Origin: an uncultured Altererythrobacter sp.
GTDB taxonomy: Bacteria; Pseudomonadota; Alphaproteobacteria; Sphingomonadales; Sphingomonadaceae
Direction: 5' to 3'
DNA length: 64,000 bases
Assembly (NCBI GenBank): GCA_913055875.1
Contig: CAJXJY010000001.1
Span: 310,001-374,000 of the forward strand
Shown here: piece after piece, positions 1 to 7,869 of the stretch
Layout of the letters: every line of letters begins with the position of its first letter
Position numbering within the stretch: the stretch's first letter is position 1
Notes under the pieces: model-generated
The model's database searches: none
Told to the model about the DNA's origin: nothing
What the model saw: the letters and a program-made list of their open reading frames with translations, nothing else
Program-made: the position numbers and the translations under genes

Positions 1-705
1 GGCCGCGCGGTGTTCGACGGTGCCACCTGCGAAGGCAAGGCCGCGCTGGTGCTGCGCGGACGCGACGCCAAGGTCTACGGCCTCGTCTTCCGCCGGATGG
101 CGGTGGAGGACGGCAACGGCGCCGGTATCCGGCTCGAGCAGGGCGATCTCACCATCACCCAGAGCTGGTTCGCCGACAGCCAGCAGGGCATCCTCACCGC
201 CGACGATCCGTCGGGCCGTCTGGTGATCGACAAGTCGACCTTCAGCGGGCTGGGCACGTGCGAGAATTCTGCGGGCTGCGCGCATTCGGTCTATGTCGGC
301 AATTACGGCCATCTGCGCGTCACGCGCAGCCGTTTCGAACGCGGCACCGGCGGGCACTATGTCAAGGCGCGCGCGGCGCGGGTCGACATCGCGTCCTCCA
401 GCTTCGACGATTCGGCCGGGCGCGGAACCAATTACATGATCGACCTGCCCGCGGGTGCGGTCGGCCAGATCACCAACAACTGGTTCGTGCAGGGACGCGA
501 CAAGGAGAACTACTCCGCCTTCATCGCGGTCGGCGCGGAAGAGATCCTGCACGGCTCCGACGGGTTGCAGATCGCGGGCAACGATGCGCGCTTCGTGCCC
601 TCGCTGCGCCGCAACTCGACCTTCGTCGCCGACTGGACCGGTGCGCAGCTGGCGATCGCGGACAACAATCTCGGTGCCGGCCTCGCGCCGTTCGAGCGGC
701 GCTGA
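1..705 (+). CDS. Right-handed beta-helix protein, 5' end outside the window
   Basis: The reading frame is open from the first base and ends at a TGA at 703-705, so only the C-terminal 234 residues are visible. Short strand-turn repeats of the type 'L.I..S.F....' recur (for example around ITQSWFADS and LRVTRSRFE), with Asn and Gly at the turns. This is the pattern of parallel beta-helix proteins such as pectate-lyase-like and polysaccharide-binding folds. No catalytic motif is recognisable, so substrate and location are unknown; any signal peptide would lie upstream of the window. It converges on the minus-strand acetyltransferase gene with no gap. The fold is fairly sure, the function is not. 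Confidence 0.7.
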   Translation, partial: GRAVFDGATCEGKAALVLRGRDAKVYGLVFRRMAVEDGNGAGIRLEQGDLTITQSWFADSQQGILTADDPSGRLVIDKSTFSGLGTCENSAGCAHSVYVGNYGHLRVTRSRFERGTGGHYVKARAARVDIASSSFDDSAGRGTNYMIDLPAGAVGQITNNWFVQGRDKENYSAFIAVGAEEILHGSDGLQIAGNDARFVPSLRRNSTFVADWTGAQLAIADNNLGAGLAPFERR

Positions 706-1206
706 TCAGCCGAAGCCCGGGGCGTAGCCGACCCTTCCCGTCGGCGCCTTTCCTTCGAGCACCAATCTCTGGAAATACGCCGCCGGAGGGCCGGGATAGG
801 CCAGCTGCGGGTCGTGTTCGAATCCGAAACGCGCATAGTATTCCGGATCGCCCAGCAGCACGATGCCCCTGGCGCCAAGCTCGCGCATGTCGGCGATGCC
901 GCGCTCGATCAACGCAGCTCCGATCCCGCCGCGCTGCGCCGAAGGGATGACCGAGACCGGACCCAGACCGTACCAGTTCGGCGTGCCGTCGGAAATCGTC
1001 ACCGGCGAGAAGGCGATATGGCCGACAATCGCCTCGTCCATATTGGTCGCGACCAGCGACAGCACGAGATCGCCGTCGCTGCGCAGCCGGTCGACCACAT
1101 GCTGCTCGTCGCCGTCGCTGTAGGGCATGTCGCGAAAGGCGGCTTCGGTCAGGGCGTGGATTGCGCGCTCGTCGCCGGGCTGTTCGGGGCGGATCGCGAT
1201 ACTCAT
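706..1206 (-). CDS. GNAT family N-acetyltransferase
   Basis: A 166-residue protein with the GNAT acetyl-CoA site: the motif QRGGIGAAL in the middle, preceded by the strand VSVIPS, and a C-terminal segment GDPEYYARFGFE typical of the YhbS-like subfamily, in which an acyl group is transferred to an unknown small molecule or protein. The ATG at 1206 overlaps the TGA of ribA in an ATGA junction, so translation is probably coupled and the gene is the last of the xth-ribA-GNAT operon. A longer reading frame continues upstream but lies inside ribA; the coupled ATG is the sensible start. Substrate cannot be inferred. Confidence 0.85.
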   Translation of the reverse strand: MSIAIRPEQPGDERAIHALTEAAFRDMPYSDGDEQHVVDRLRSDGDLVLSLVATNMDEAIVGHIAFSPVTISDGTPNWYGLGPVSVIPSAQRGGIGAALIERGIADMRELGARGIVLLGDPEYYARFGFEHDPQLAYPGPPAAYFQRLVLEGKAPTGRVGYAPGFG

Positions 1207-2288
1207 GGCAGGAGATGTCCCGAACGGTCTCTCTTGGTGGCCAGATAGCGCGTGTTGTGCGGGTTTTCGGGCAGCGCGTGGGGGACGCGCTCGGTCACGG
1301 TCAATCCTGCCTGTTCCAGCGCTTCGACCTTGCGCGGATTGTTGGTCATCAGCCGCAGCCCGTCCACGCCGAGCAGGTCGAGCATCCGCGCCGCGACGGG
1401 AAAATCGCGCGCCTCGTCGGGCAGGCCCAGTCGGTTGTTGGCGTCGACCGTGTCGAAGCCCTGGTCCTGCAGCCGATAGGCGCGCATCTTGTTGACCAGC
1501 CCGATCCCGCGACCCTCCTGCCGCAGATAGAGCAGCACGCCCCACCCGCCGCGCTCGTGGGCTTCCTCCGCCATCGCCGCGAGCGCGGCGTCGAGCTGCG
1601 GCCCGCAATCGCATTTGAGGCTGCCGAGCAGATCGCCGGTGAGGCATTCCGAATGCAGCCGCACCAGCGGCGGCCGGTCGCCGTCGGGCGCGCCGATCAG
1701 CAGCGCGACATGCTCGCGCAGATCGTCGGGCGCGCGGAAGACGACGATCTCGGCCTCTTCGGCGGCGGCGGTCGGCAGGCGTGCGCGGCTGGCGATGGCG
1801 AGGCGTGCCGGATCCTGGTACGCGGTGACATCGCCGGCCGCGATCGGCGTGGCCTCCCCCGCATCGTTCGGATCGACCAGGAAGGCCGGCAGGATTCCCG
1901 CGATCCGCGCCAGTTCGAGCGCAGCCTTCGCGGCATCTTCCCAATCGAGCGCTTCGGCCCTGAACGGACCCTTGAGCGGCGCGGAGAGATCGAGCGCGGG
2001 GTCGGCGATGGGCAGGGCGGCTGGCAGGTCGAAGGGCTCGGCACCGCGGATCAGCACCGGCGCATGCGGCACCGCCGCCTCGCGCTGGTTGGCGAGCTTG
2101 AGCGTCGCCGCGCGCGCGGCGGAGATCAGCATCCGGTTCGCGGTGGCCTTGCGCGCGAACGCCGTTTCCACCGGCAGCAGCGTTACTGTTCCTTGGGGCC
2201 CTTGGTCGAACGCCAGCGGCCAGCCGTGGCGCAGCGCGTCGACCGCCTGCGCAGCCCTCCGCGAAGGCGAGGGGCCGGTCGCGGTCAG
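1203..2288 (-). CDS. ribA: GTP cyclohydrolase II
   Basis: Converts GTP to 2,5-diamino-6-ribosylamino-4(3H)-pyrimidinone 5'-phosphate, the first step of riboflavin synthesis. The catalytic domain fills the C-terminal half: RLHSECLTGD followed by LKCDCG gives the zinc cysteines (about residues 215, 226 and 228), and QEGRGIGL is the GTP-binding signature. The N-terminal ~190 residues are a family extension without an intact dihydroxybutanone-phosphate synthase site. The start is unclear: no ATG or GTG lies near the expected N-terminus (SRRAAQAVDALRHGW), and a CTG overlapping the TGA of xth in a CTGA junction is the best candidate, giving 361 residues. The product assignment is secure, the start is not. 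Confidence 0.88.
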   Translation of the reverse strand: MTATGPSPSRRAAQAVDALRHGWPLAFDQGPQGTVTLLPVETAFARKATANRMLISAARAATLKLANQREAAVPHAPVLIRGAEPFDLPAALPIADPALDLSAPLKGPFRAEALDWEDAAKAALELARIAGILPAFLVDPNDAGEATPIAAGDVTAYQDPARLAIASRARLPTAAAEEAEIVVFRAPDDLREHVALLIGAPDGDRPPLVRLHSECLTGDLLGSLKCDCGPQLDAALAAMAEEAHERGGWGVLLYLRQEGRGIGLVNKMRAYRLQDQGFDTVDANNRLGLPDEARDFPVAARMLDLLGVDGLRLMTNNPRKVEALEQAGLTVTERVPHALPENPHNTRYLATKRDRSGHLLP

Positions 2289-3082
2289 AGATCGAACTCC
2301 GTCACCAACGGGACGTGGTCGGAGGGTTTCTCCCAGTCGCGCGCATATTCGTGCACCGAATGCGCGCTTGCCTGCTGCGCCAGTTCGGGCGAGGCCCACA
2401 TATGGTCGAGCCGCCGCCCGCGATCGTTCGCCTTCCAGTCCTTCGCACGGTAGCTCCACCACGAATAATACCGTTCGGGCGCCGCGATATGCCGGCGCCC
2501 GATATCGGCCCAGCCATGCGCATCCATGAAGCGTTGCAGCGTCTCGACCTCGATCGGCGTGTGGCTGACCACCTTGAGCAGTTGCTTGTGGCTCCAGACA
2601 TCGCTTTCGAGCGGGGCGACGTTGAAATCGCCGACGATAAGAGTCGGTCGGTCGACCTTGTCGGCCCAGCGCGTCATCCGCCCGAGAAAATCGAGCTTCT
2701 GACCGAATTTGAGGTTCTGCTCGCGGTCGGGGATGTCGCCGCCGGCGGGGACGTAGACGTTCTCGACGATCATCCCCTGATGCTTCGGATCGGTCAGCTC
2801 GACGCCAATGTGGCGCGCCTCGCCATTGTCCTGCCAGTCATGCTTCGAGAAATCGCGGAACGGGATCTTCCCGACCGTCGCGACGCCGTGATAGCCCTTC
2901 TGGCCGTGGATCGCGAAATGCTCGTAGCCGAGTTCGCGGAACGCCTCGTAGGGGAACTGGTGTTCCTGGCACTTGATCTCCTGCAGGCACAAGATGTCGG
3001 GCGCCTGCTCCTCAAGAAAGCGCGCAACGATCGGCATCCGCAGGCGGACCGAATTGATGTTCCAGGTGGCGACAGAAACCAT
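2285..3082 (-). CDS. xth: Exodeoxyribonuclease III
   Basis: A 265-residue exonuclease III/AP endonuclease of the endonuclease-exonuclease-phosphatase fold, acting in base-excision repair. Visible motifs in order are ATWNINSVR at the N-terminus, LQEIKC (metal-binding Glu), YVPAGG, VGDFNVAP and, near the end, RLDHMW and SDHVPLV (catalytic Asp-His). Length fits the family. The ATG at 3082 opens directly into MVSVATWNINS; the frame extends upstream only into the repeat element. First gene of an xth-ribA-GNAT operon in which all genes overlap by a few bases. Confidence 0.95.
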   Translation of the reverse strand: MVSVATWNINSVRLRMPIVARFLEEQAPDILCLQEIKCQEHQFPYEAFRELGYEHFAIHGQKGYHGVATVGKIPFRDFSKHDWQDNGEARHIGVELTDPKHQGMIVENVYVPAGGDIPDREQNLKFGQKLDFLGRMTRWADKVDRPTLIVGDFNVAPLESDVWSHKQLLKVVSHTPIEVETLQRFMDAHGWADIGRRHIAAPERYYSWWSYRAKDWKANDRGRRLDHMWASPELAQQASAHSVHEYARDWEKPSDHVPLVTEFDL

Positions 3083-3143
3083 GAGCGTCGCGATAGGGAG
3101 CGTGAAGGACAGTCGCAAGCGGCGGGTTTGGGTTTCCCCGGCG

Positions 3144-3323
3144 AGAGTCTTTGGTTGCGTGCGGGAAACACGTCCGTGTTTCTCTTGCTGTTCCATCCCA
3201 CGCCCCCACCCGGCCACCCCGACAATAGTAGCCTATGGGTGGCCGGGTGGGGGCGTGGGATGGAACAGCCCCGGCGGGCCGACGATTGCCACGCCGTGAC
3301 AGGTCATGTCACCGCCGGAAAAC
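3144..3323 (-). repeat. Palindromic intergenic element, copy 1 (reverse)
   Basis: Lies just beyond the 3' end of rpmH. The core is a perfect 33-base inverted repeat (3187-3219 with 3237-3269) around a 17-base loop containing TAGTAGCCTA. The left flank begins AGTCTTTGGTTGCGTGCGG and contains a smaller hairpin (GGAAACACGTCCGTGTTTC). The right flank ends CACCGCCGGAAAAC. Defined as reverse because the TTTTCCGG end, taken as the element's left end in other copies, is on the right. Confidence 0.9.
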
Positions 3324-3376
3324 AGAATCCGATGATTTAAGCAACGTTCGCTTCGGTCGCGACGCTTCGAACCCGC

Positions 3377-3511
3377 TTACGCGCAGAGGTTCTTGCGGCC
3401 GCGCTTGCGGCGGGCGCGCAGGACCTTGCGGCCGCCCGGAGTCGCCTTGCGGGCGAAGAAGCCGTGGCGGCGTGCTCGCACGAGATTGCTGGGCTGGAAA
3501 GTCCGCTTCAT
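3377..3511 (-). CDS. rpmH: 50S ribosomal protein L34
   Basis: A 44-codon gene encoding the very basic L34: the start [18 protein letters not shown], the centre [12 protein letters not shown] and the end [10 protein letters not shown] match the family over its whole length. L34 binds 23S rRNA in the large subunit. The usual neighbours of rpmH (rnpA, yidC, dnaA) are absent; here it sits between a secreted ClpP-like protein gene and xth. A rho-independent terminator ends only about 20 bases before the ATG, so its promoter is not obvious. A GAGG ribosome site precedes the ATG. Confidence 0.96.
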   Translation of the reverse strand: MKRTFQPSNLVRARRHGFFARKATPGGRKVLRARRKRGRKNLCA

Positions 3512-3531
3512 AATACCCTCTGGTCAGAAAC

Positions 3532-3557
3532 AAAAAGGGCCGCCATCGAAGGCGACC
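3532..3557 (-). terminator. Rho-independent terminator in the rpmH leader
   Basis: On the minus strand GGTCGCC (3557-3551) pairs with GGCGGCC (3544-3538) across a six-base loop TTCGAT and is followed by CTTTTTG. It lies between the stop of the upstream secreted-protein gene (3576) and the rpmH ATG (3511). It can end the upstream transcript, but its closeness to rpmH also permits an attenuator. Confidence 0.75.
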
Positions 3558-3575
3558 GCCTGTATGCGCGGCCCG

Positions 3576-4301
3576 TTACGGCAGGGCGAGGCTCAAGTCA
3601 AGATAGGCGAGCTTCGGCGCGGGCGCGGCGGCGGGCTGTTCGAGCCAGCCGCGCATCTCGTCCGCATCCATCCATTTGGCATCGGTAAAACCGACCGAAT
3701 TGGTCATCGCGTAGAAGCGTTCGGCATGACCCGCATCCATGCCCATTTCGCGGTAATAGGCGAGGTAGGGATCGTGCACCGCGGCATCGGCGGCGAAGTC
3801 GCGCGCCTCGCGTCCGCTTTCGTCCATCCACGAATGGACCGCGAATTCGGCCCCGTCGTCGATCCGGCGGCTGGCGCCGGCGAGAAACAGCTCGACCGCG
3901 CCCGAGCGCACCGAGCCGCCATCGGGCACATGCGTGGCGATGCCGCGCTCGCGAATCATACGACCCAGGCGGAAATTGGCGCGGTCGTCGTCGGTGCCGG
4001 GGCATTCGACCAGTTCGAGCGTGGCGAGCGCGGGGTAGTCGCGCAGCATGGCCGAAAACTGCGCCGGGCTGGCGGTGTCGGTCACGTCGACAAGTGCGGC
4101 GCGCGAATCGTCGAGCACACGGAACGGGCCGTAGCGGGCGATCGCCTGCTCCTCGACCCGCGCCTGGGCGGGGAACATCCGAGATGCACCCGTTTCGGTC
4201 CATTCTTCCACGACGACCCAGGTCACGACCTGCTGCGCCTGCGCCGGGACGGCGGACAGGGCGGCGAACAGCGTGGCGAGGGCGAGAGCGAGTGTGCGCA
4301 T
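3576..4301 (-). CDS. Secreted ClpP/crotonase-fold protein (COG3904-like)
   Basis: A 241-residue exported protein. Residues 1-23 form a signal peptide ending AVPAQA-QQ. The middle resembles COG3904 predicted periplasmic proteins with a ClpP-like fold: RLGRMIRERG (helix), then HVPDGGSVRSGAVELFLAG and AEFAVHSW, placing a candidate serine (Ser133) and histidine (His156) where ClpP/SppA enzymes carry their catalytic pair. Proteolytic activity is inferred only from this similarity. The ATG at 4301 is preferred to a GTG two codons earlier. A terminator follows. Confidence 0.6.
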   Translation of the reverse strand: MRTLALALATLFAALSAVPAQAQQVVTWVVVEEWTETGASRMFPAQARVEEQAIARYGPFRVLDDSRAALVDVTDTASPAQFSAMLRDYPALATLELVECPGTDDDRANFRLGRMIRERGIATHVPDGGSVRSGAVELFLAGASRRIDDGAEFAVHSWMDESGREARDFAADAAVHDPYLAYYREMGMDAGHAERFYAMTNSVGFTDAKWMDADEMRGWLEQPAAAPAPKLAYLDLSLALP

Positions 4302-4447
4302 GGCCACGGTCTGGCGGGTCGCGGCTTGCCGATTGGCAAAGCAACAGCCTTACCGGCCTGTTGACCATGTTCCCGGGCGATGCGAGGAAACCGCTTCGAT
4401 CGCGCATTCCTGCGGGGAGCATTCCCGCCGGGAACGGAGGCATTCGC

Positions 4448-5956
4448 GTGGTCGCACTGGTCAGGACGGTCGCCTATCTCGGGCTCGAGGCGCGCGCGGT
4501 CGAGGTGCAATGCTCGATCGCGCCGGGCGTGCCGAATTTCAATATCGTCGGGCTGGCGGACAAGGCGGTCGGCGAGAGCAAGGAGCGGGTGCGCGCCGCG
4601 CTTTCCGCGATGGGTCTCGCGCTGCCGCCCAAGCGGATCACGATCAACCTCTCGCCCGCCGACCTGCCCAAGGAGGGCTCGCATTACGACCTGCCGGTGG
4701 CGCTGTCGCTGCTCGCGGCGATGGGCGTGACCGATGCCGAACAGCTGGGCGATTTCGTCGCGGTCGGCGAGCTGGCGCTCGACGGCCGCGTGGTGCCTTC
4801 GCCCGGCGTGCTGCTCGCCGCTTTGCACGCGAGCGAGGAGGAAGCCGGGCTGATCTGTCCGCAGGGTCAGGGCAGCGAGGCGCGCTGGGCGAGCGAGGTG
4901 CCGGTGGTGGCGGCGCCCGACCTGATCAGCCTGCTCAACCATTTGAAGGGCACGCAGCGCCTGCCCGATCCGCCGCCGGGCGAGGTCGAGGCACCGCCGC
5001 CCGGGCCCGACCTCAAGCGGGTCAAGGGGCAGGAGACCGCAAAGCGCGCGCTCGAGATCGCCGCGGCGGGCGGACACAATTTGCTGATGGTCGGGCCACC
5101 GGGCGCTGGCAAGTCGCTGCTCGCTTCGTGCCTGCCGGGCATATTGCCCGAACTGTCGAGCGCCGAGGCGCTCGAAGTGTCGATGGTGCAATCGGTCGCG
5201 GGCACGCTCGAGGGCGGGCGGATCAGCCGCGCGCGCCCGTTTCGCGCGCCGCACCATTCGGCGAGCATGGCCGCGCTCACCGGCGGCGGGCTCAAGGTGA
5301 AGCCGGGCGAAGTCAGCCTCGCGCATCTCGGCGTGCTGTTCCTCGACGAACTGCCGGAATTCCAGCGCAGCGTTCTCGATTCGCTGCGCCAGCCGCTCGA
5401 AACGGGCAAGGTCGACGTCGCGCGCGCCAACGCGCACGTCAGCTTCCCCGCGCGGGTGCAACTGATCGCGGCGATGAACCCGTGCCGCTGTGGGCACCTC
5501 GGCGACGCCGCGCTCGCCTGCAGCCGCGCACCCCGCTGCGCGGCGGACTATCAGTCGAAGGTCTCGGGCCCGATGCTCGACCGGATCGACCTGCATGTCG
5601 AAGTCGACCCGGTCAGCGCCGCTGATCTCGCCTTGCCGCCGCCGGCAGAAGGCAGCGCGGAGGTAGCTGCCCGGGTGGCGCGGGCACGCGCAGTGCAGAC
5701 GGCGCGCTCGGAGGAGACGGGCGCGCGCACCAATGCCGAACTCGACGGCGACGCGCTCGAACGCTTCGCCACTCCCGACGAGGCCGGCCGCAGGCTGTTG
5801 ATGCAGGCCGCCGAGGCGATGCGGCTGTCGGCGCGCGGCTACACGCGGATGCTGCGCGTGGCGCGCACGATCGCCGATCTGGCGGGGATGGAACAGGTAA
5901 GCCGCATTCACGTCGCCGAAGCTTTGAGTTACCGGCGGCAAGCGCCGCGAGCATAG
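4448..5956 (+). CDS. YifB/ComM family Mg-chelatase-like AAA+ ATPase
   Basis: A 502-residue protein with the YifB/ComM layout: an N-terminal Lon-protease-like (ChlI) domain (MVALVRTVAYLGLEARAVEV onward), a central AAA+ module with Walker A GPPGAGKSLL and Walker B LFLDELPEF, and a C-terminal Mg_chelatase_C domain containing GYTRMLRVARTIADL. ComM homologues are hexameric helicases that extend branch migration during natural transformation; others have unknown roles. The GTG at 4448 places the first residue exactly at the family start; the open frame upstream is a shadow of the opposite gene. Confidence 0.9.
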   Translation: MVALVRTVAYLGLEARAVEVQCSIAPGVPNFNIVGLADKAVGESKERVRAALSAMGLALPPKRITINLSPADLPKEGSHYDLPVALSLLAAMGVTDAEQLGDFVAVGELALDGRVVPSPGVLLAALHASEEEAGLICPQGQGSEARWASEVPVVAAPDLISLLNHLKGTQRLPDPPPGEVEAPPPGPDLKRVKGQETAKRALEIAAAGGHNLLMVGPPGAGKSLLASCLPGILPELSSAEALEVSMVQSVAGTLEGGRISRARPFRAPHHSASMAALTGGGLKVKPGEVSLAHLGVLFLDELPEFQRSVLDSLRQPLETGKVDVARANAHVSFPARVQLIAAMNPCRCGHLGDAALACSRAPRCAADYQSKVSGPMLDRIDLHVEVDPVSAADLALPPPAEGSAEVAARVARARAVQTARSEETGARTNAELDGDALERFATPDEAGRRLLMQAAEAMRLSARGYTRMLRVARTIADLAGMEQVSRIHVAEALSYRRQAPRA

Positions 5957-6004
5957 GATTCGTCACCGCGTTGCCGATGGAGTATCCTGCCTGGGGAGAC
6001 TCGC

Positions 6005-6694
6005 ATGCGTCAATGGTTCCGCCGCCGCTATCTCGACCTGCTCGGGTCGATCTACATCTATAACGAGCACCGTGGCTATACCGCGATCGACCGGGTGCTC
6101 GATGCGGTGCGGGTGCGCTCGCCGGACGACACCGAGCTGATCGCGAAGATCGAGAAGCACCGCGCCGACGAGCGCAAGCATTACGTCATGTTCAAGCGCT
6201 GGTTCGAACTGCAGGGGCGCAAGCCGATGCAGCTCGACCGCCATTTCGGCCATATCGACCGCTTCGTCGAAATCATGTTCCGCCGCACGATCGACCGGCT
6301 GGACACGCAGGAAGTGATCGACCGCGACGAGCTGTTCGAGCGGCTGTGCCGGGTCATCTCGCTGACCGAACGGCGCGGCTACAAGCAGGTCGAGATCCTG
6401 CTCGAAAACAGTCATGTCCGCTCCGACCCGGCGCTGGTGCGGATTTTCGAAGTGATCAAGCGCGACGAGCCGAGCCATTGGGCGCCTTACGACGGCTGGC
6501 TGCGCGACCACGCGAAGCGCGCGCCGAAATGGTGGGAGCGCGCCGTCGACGGCTTCATCCATTCCGAACTGCTGTTCCTCAAACTGCCGATCCTGTTCCT
6601 CAATCCCTTCGTCAAGCGGCGCGAGGACTGGGCCGACGACGGCGAGGCGGATCCGGACCGCTATGCCGACCGGCTGAGGCCTGCGGCCGCCTGA
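6005..6694 (+). CDS. Ferritin-like diiron-carboxylate protein
   Basis: A 229-residue, mostly helical protein with two Glu plus Glu-x-x-His sets: Glu21 (YNEHRG) with E56RKH59 (ADERKHY), and Glu122 (SLTERRGY) with E155PSH158 (RDEPSHW). This is the ligand pattern of a ferritin-like diiron centre, as in rubrerythrin-like oxidases and hydroxylases. The C-terminus (SELLFLKLPILFLNPF) is hydrophobic and may touch the membrane. A GGGGAG ribosome site precedes the ATG. Its TGA overlaps the next ATG (TGATG), so it is coupled to the GtrA-like protein. The substrate is unknown. Confidence 0.7.
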   Translation: MRQWFRRRYLDLLGSIYIYNEHRGYTAIDRVLDAVRVRSPDDTELIAKIEKHRADERKHYVMFKRWFELQGRKPMQLDRHFGHIDRFVEIMFRRTIDRLDTQEVIDRDELFERLCRVISLTERRGYKQVEILLENSHVRSDPALVRIFEVIKRDEPSHWAPYDGWLRDHAKRAPKWWERAVDGFIHSELLFLKLPILFLNPFVKRREDWADDGEADPDRYADRLRPAAA

Positions 6695-7140
6695 TGGACG
6701 CCACGCCCGTGCAGGAAGGCCCGCCCCGCGGCAGCCTCGCGGCGCGGCTGCTGCGTATCCGCGTCGGCTGGATGCTGGCGCGCAACACGGTGGTCAGCAC
6801 GGGGGCGTTTCTGCTCGGGCTGGGCGTGCTGTGGCTGCTGGTCGAGCGGGGCGGGATGGACGAGGTCGTCGCCTCGGGCGTCAGCTTCGTGGTCGCCAAC
6901 ACGCTGCACTACATCCTCGGCCGGACATGGATCTTTCGCGGGACCGACCGCGCGGTGGCGAGCGGCTATGCGCTGTTCCTCGCCAACGGCGTGTTCGGAC
7001 TGGTGCTGACGATGGCGCTGATGGCGGCGTTCCTGGCGTTCACGCCGATCAATTACCTGGTCGCGCGGATCCTCGTCTCGATGATCGCCGGGCTGGCGAT
7101 GTTCGTGATCAACGCGGTATGGAATTTCCGCCGGGTGTGA
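6694..7140 (+). CDS. GtrA family membrane protein
   Basis: A 148-residue integral membrane protein with four predicted helices (around residues 28-46, 53-70, 85-105 and 115-135) and the GtrA-like patterns SFVVANTLHYILGRTWIF and MFVINAVWNFRRV. GtrA-like proteins are thought to flip or carry undecaprenyl-linked sugars or take part in cell-surface polysaccharide synthesis. No glycosyltransferase is adjacent; the partner here is the overlapping diiron protein, which is unusual. Translation begins at the ATG in the TGATG overlap. Confidence 0.8.
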   Translation: MDATPVQEGPPRGSLAARLLRIRVGWMLARNTVVSTGAFLLGLGVLWLLVERGGMDEVVASGVSFVVANTLHYILGRTWIFRGTDRAVASGYALFLANGVFGLVLTMALMAAFLAFTPINYLVARILVSMIAGLAMFVINAVWNFRRV

Positions 7141-7146
7141 ACTGCA

Positions 7147-7692
7147 CTATTCCGCAGCTTGCGCCCGATTGAGATCGGCGTAGTCGCCGCGTTCCAGCGC
7201 GTCGCCCGGTTCGGCGACGGTGCCGTCCACGCGCTTGCCGATATTTTCGGGCTTCACCAGCCACAGATCCGCCGGCCCGAGAATCCGCCCGTCATGCGCG
7301 AGGATCGAGACCGGACCGATCGGCAACCGGTCCTGCTCGTCGACCAGCACTGGGTTCTCGACCACCTCGACGCCGTATTTCTGGCCCCACTGGCGCAGAG
7401 CGAGCATCGCCGGGAGCAGGTCGTAGCCCTTCTCGGTCAGCCGGTATTCGATCCGGCGGCGGTCGTCGGGACAGGGCTGGCGGTCGAGGATATCGTGTTC
7501 CACCAGCTTGGCGAGCCGGTTCGACAGGATGTTCCGCGCGATGCCGAGCTCGCTGAGGAACTCCTCGAAATGGTGCAGCCCGTTGAAACTGGCGCGCAGG
7601 ATCATGAAGCTCCAGCGTTCGCCCATCACTTCGAGCGCTTCGGGCAGCCCGCAGGCCGTCAGTTCGCGCAGCGGTTCTCGCAATTCACCCAT
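7147..7692 (-). CDS. HxlR family transcriptional regulator
   Basis: A 181-residue winged-helix regulator. The HxlR pattern is clear: CGLPEALEVMGERWSFMILR, then FEEFLSELGIARNILSNRL (recognition helix region) and LTEKGYDLLPAM; the C-terminal ~70 residues form an extra domain seen in one HxlR subgroup. Family members bind palindromes near their own promoter and respond to redox or small electrophiles; the signal here is unknown. The ATG at 7692 starts at the usual family position. A strong dyad lies 64-83 bases upstream of the start. Confidence 0.88.
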   Translation of the reverse strand: MGELREPLRELTACGLPEALEVMGERWSFMILRASFNGLHHFEEFLSELGIARNILSNRLAKLVEHDILDRQPCPDDRRRIEYRLTEKGYDLLPAMLALRQWGQKYGVEVVENPVLVDEQDRLPIGPVSILAHDGRILGPADLWLVKPENIGKRVDGTVAEPGDALERGDYADLNRAQAAE

Positions 7693-7755
7693 GGCAGTCC
7701 TTCTCCAAGCATCCTCTCTAACGCGTTCCGCGCGTGTCACAAAACCGAAACTCAG

Positions 7756-7775
7756 TTTTAGGTTGCAACTTAAAA
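7756..7775. promoter_or_regulatory. Probable HxlR operator
   Basis: A 20-base dyad centred on GTTGCAAC: TTTTAGGTTGCAACTTAAAA, symmetric except for one base pair. An adjoining 11-base palindrome AAACTCAGTTT is at 7748-7758. It lies between the HxlR gene and the divergent small secreted-protein gene at 7870, so it may control both. AT-rich against a GC-rich background. The assignment rests on symmetry and position only. Confidence 0.55.
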
Positions 7776-7869
7776 TGTAATGCATTAGGTAGCGATTCGC
7801 AACTGGTTCTGATTCGAGACCGGTTTGCCGGAAACCCGCGACCCGAAACCCGATACAAGGAATGCGACC

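Noticed and set aside
706-1944. A 412-residue fusion of the GNAT domain to an N-terminal part
   Set aside because: The N-terminal part is the ribA sequence in another frame; the ATGA overlap gives the true start.
3144-3323. Open frames reading WGRGMEQP or RHQPTPPPGHP across the palindromic elements
   Set aside because: These are translations of the repeat itself and recur at every copy on both strands; not genes.
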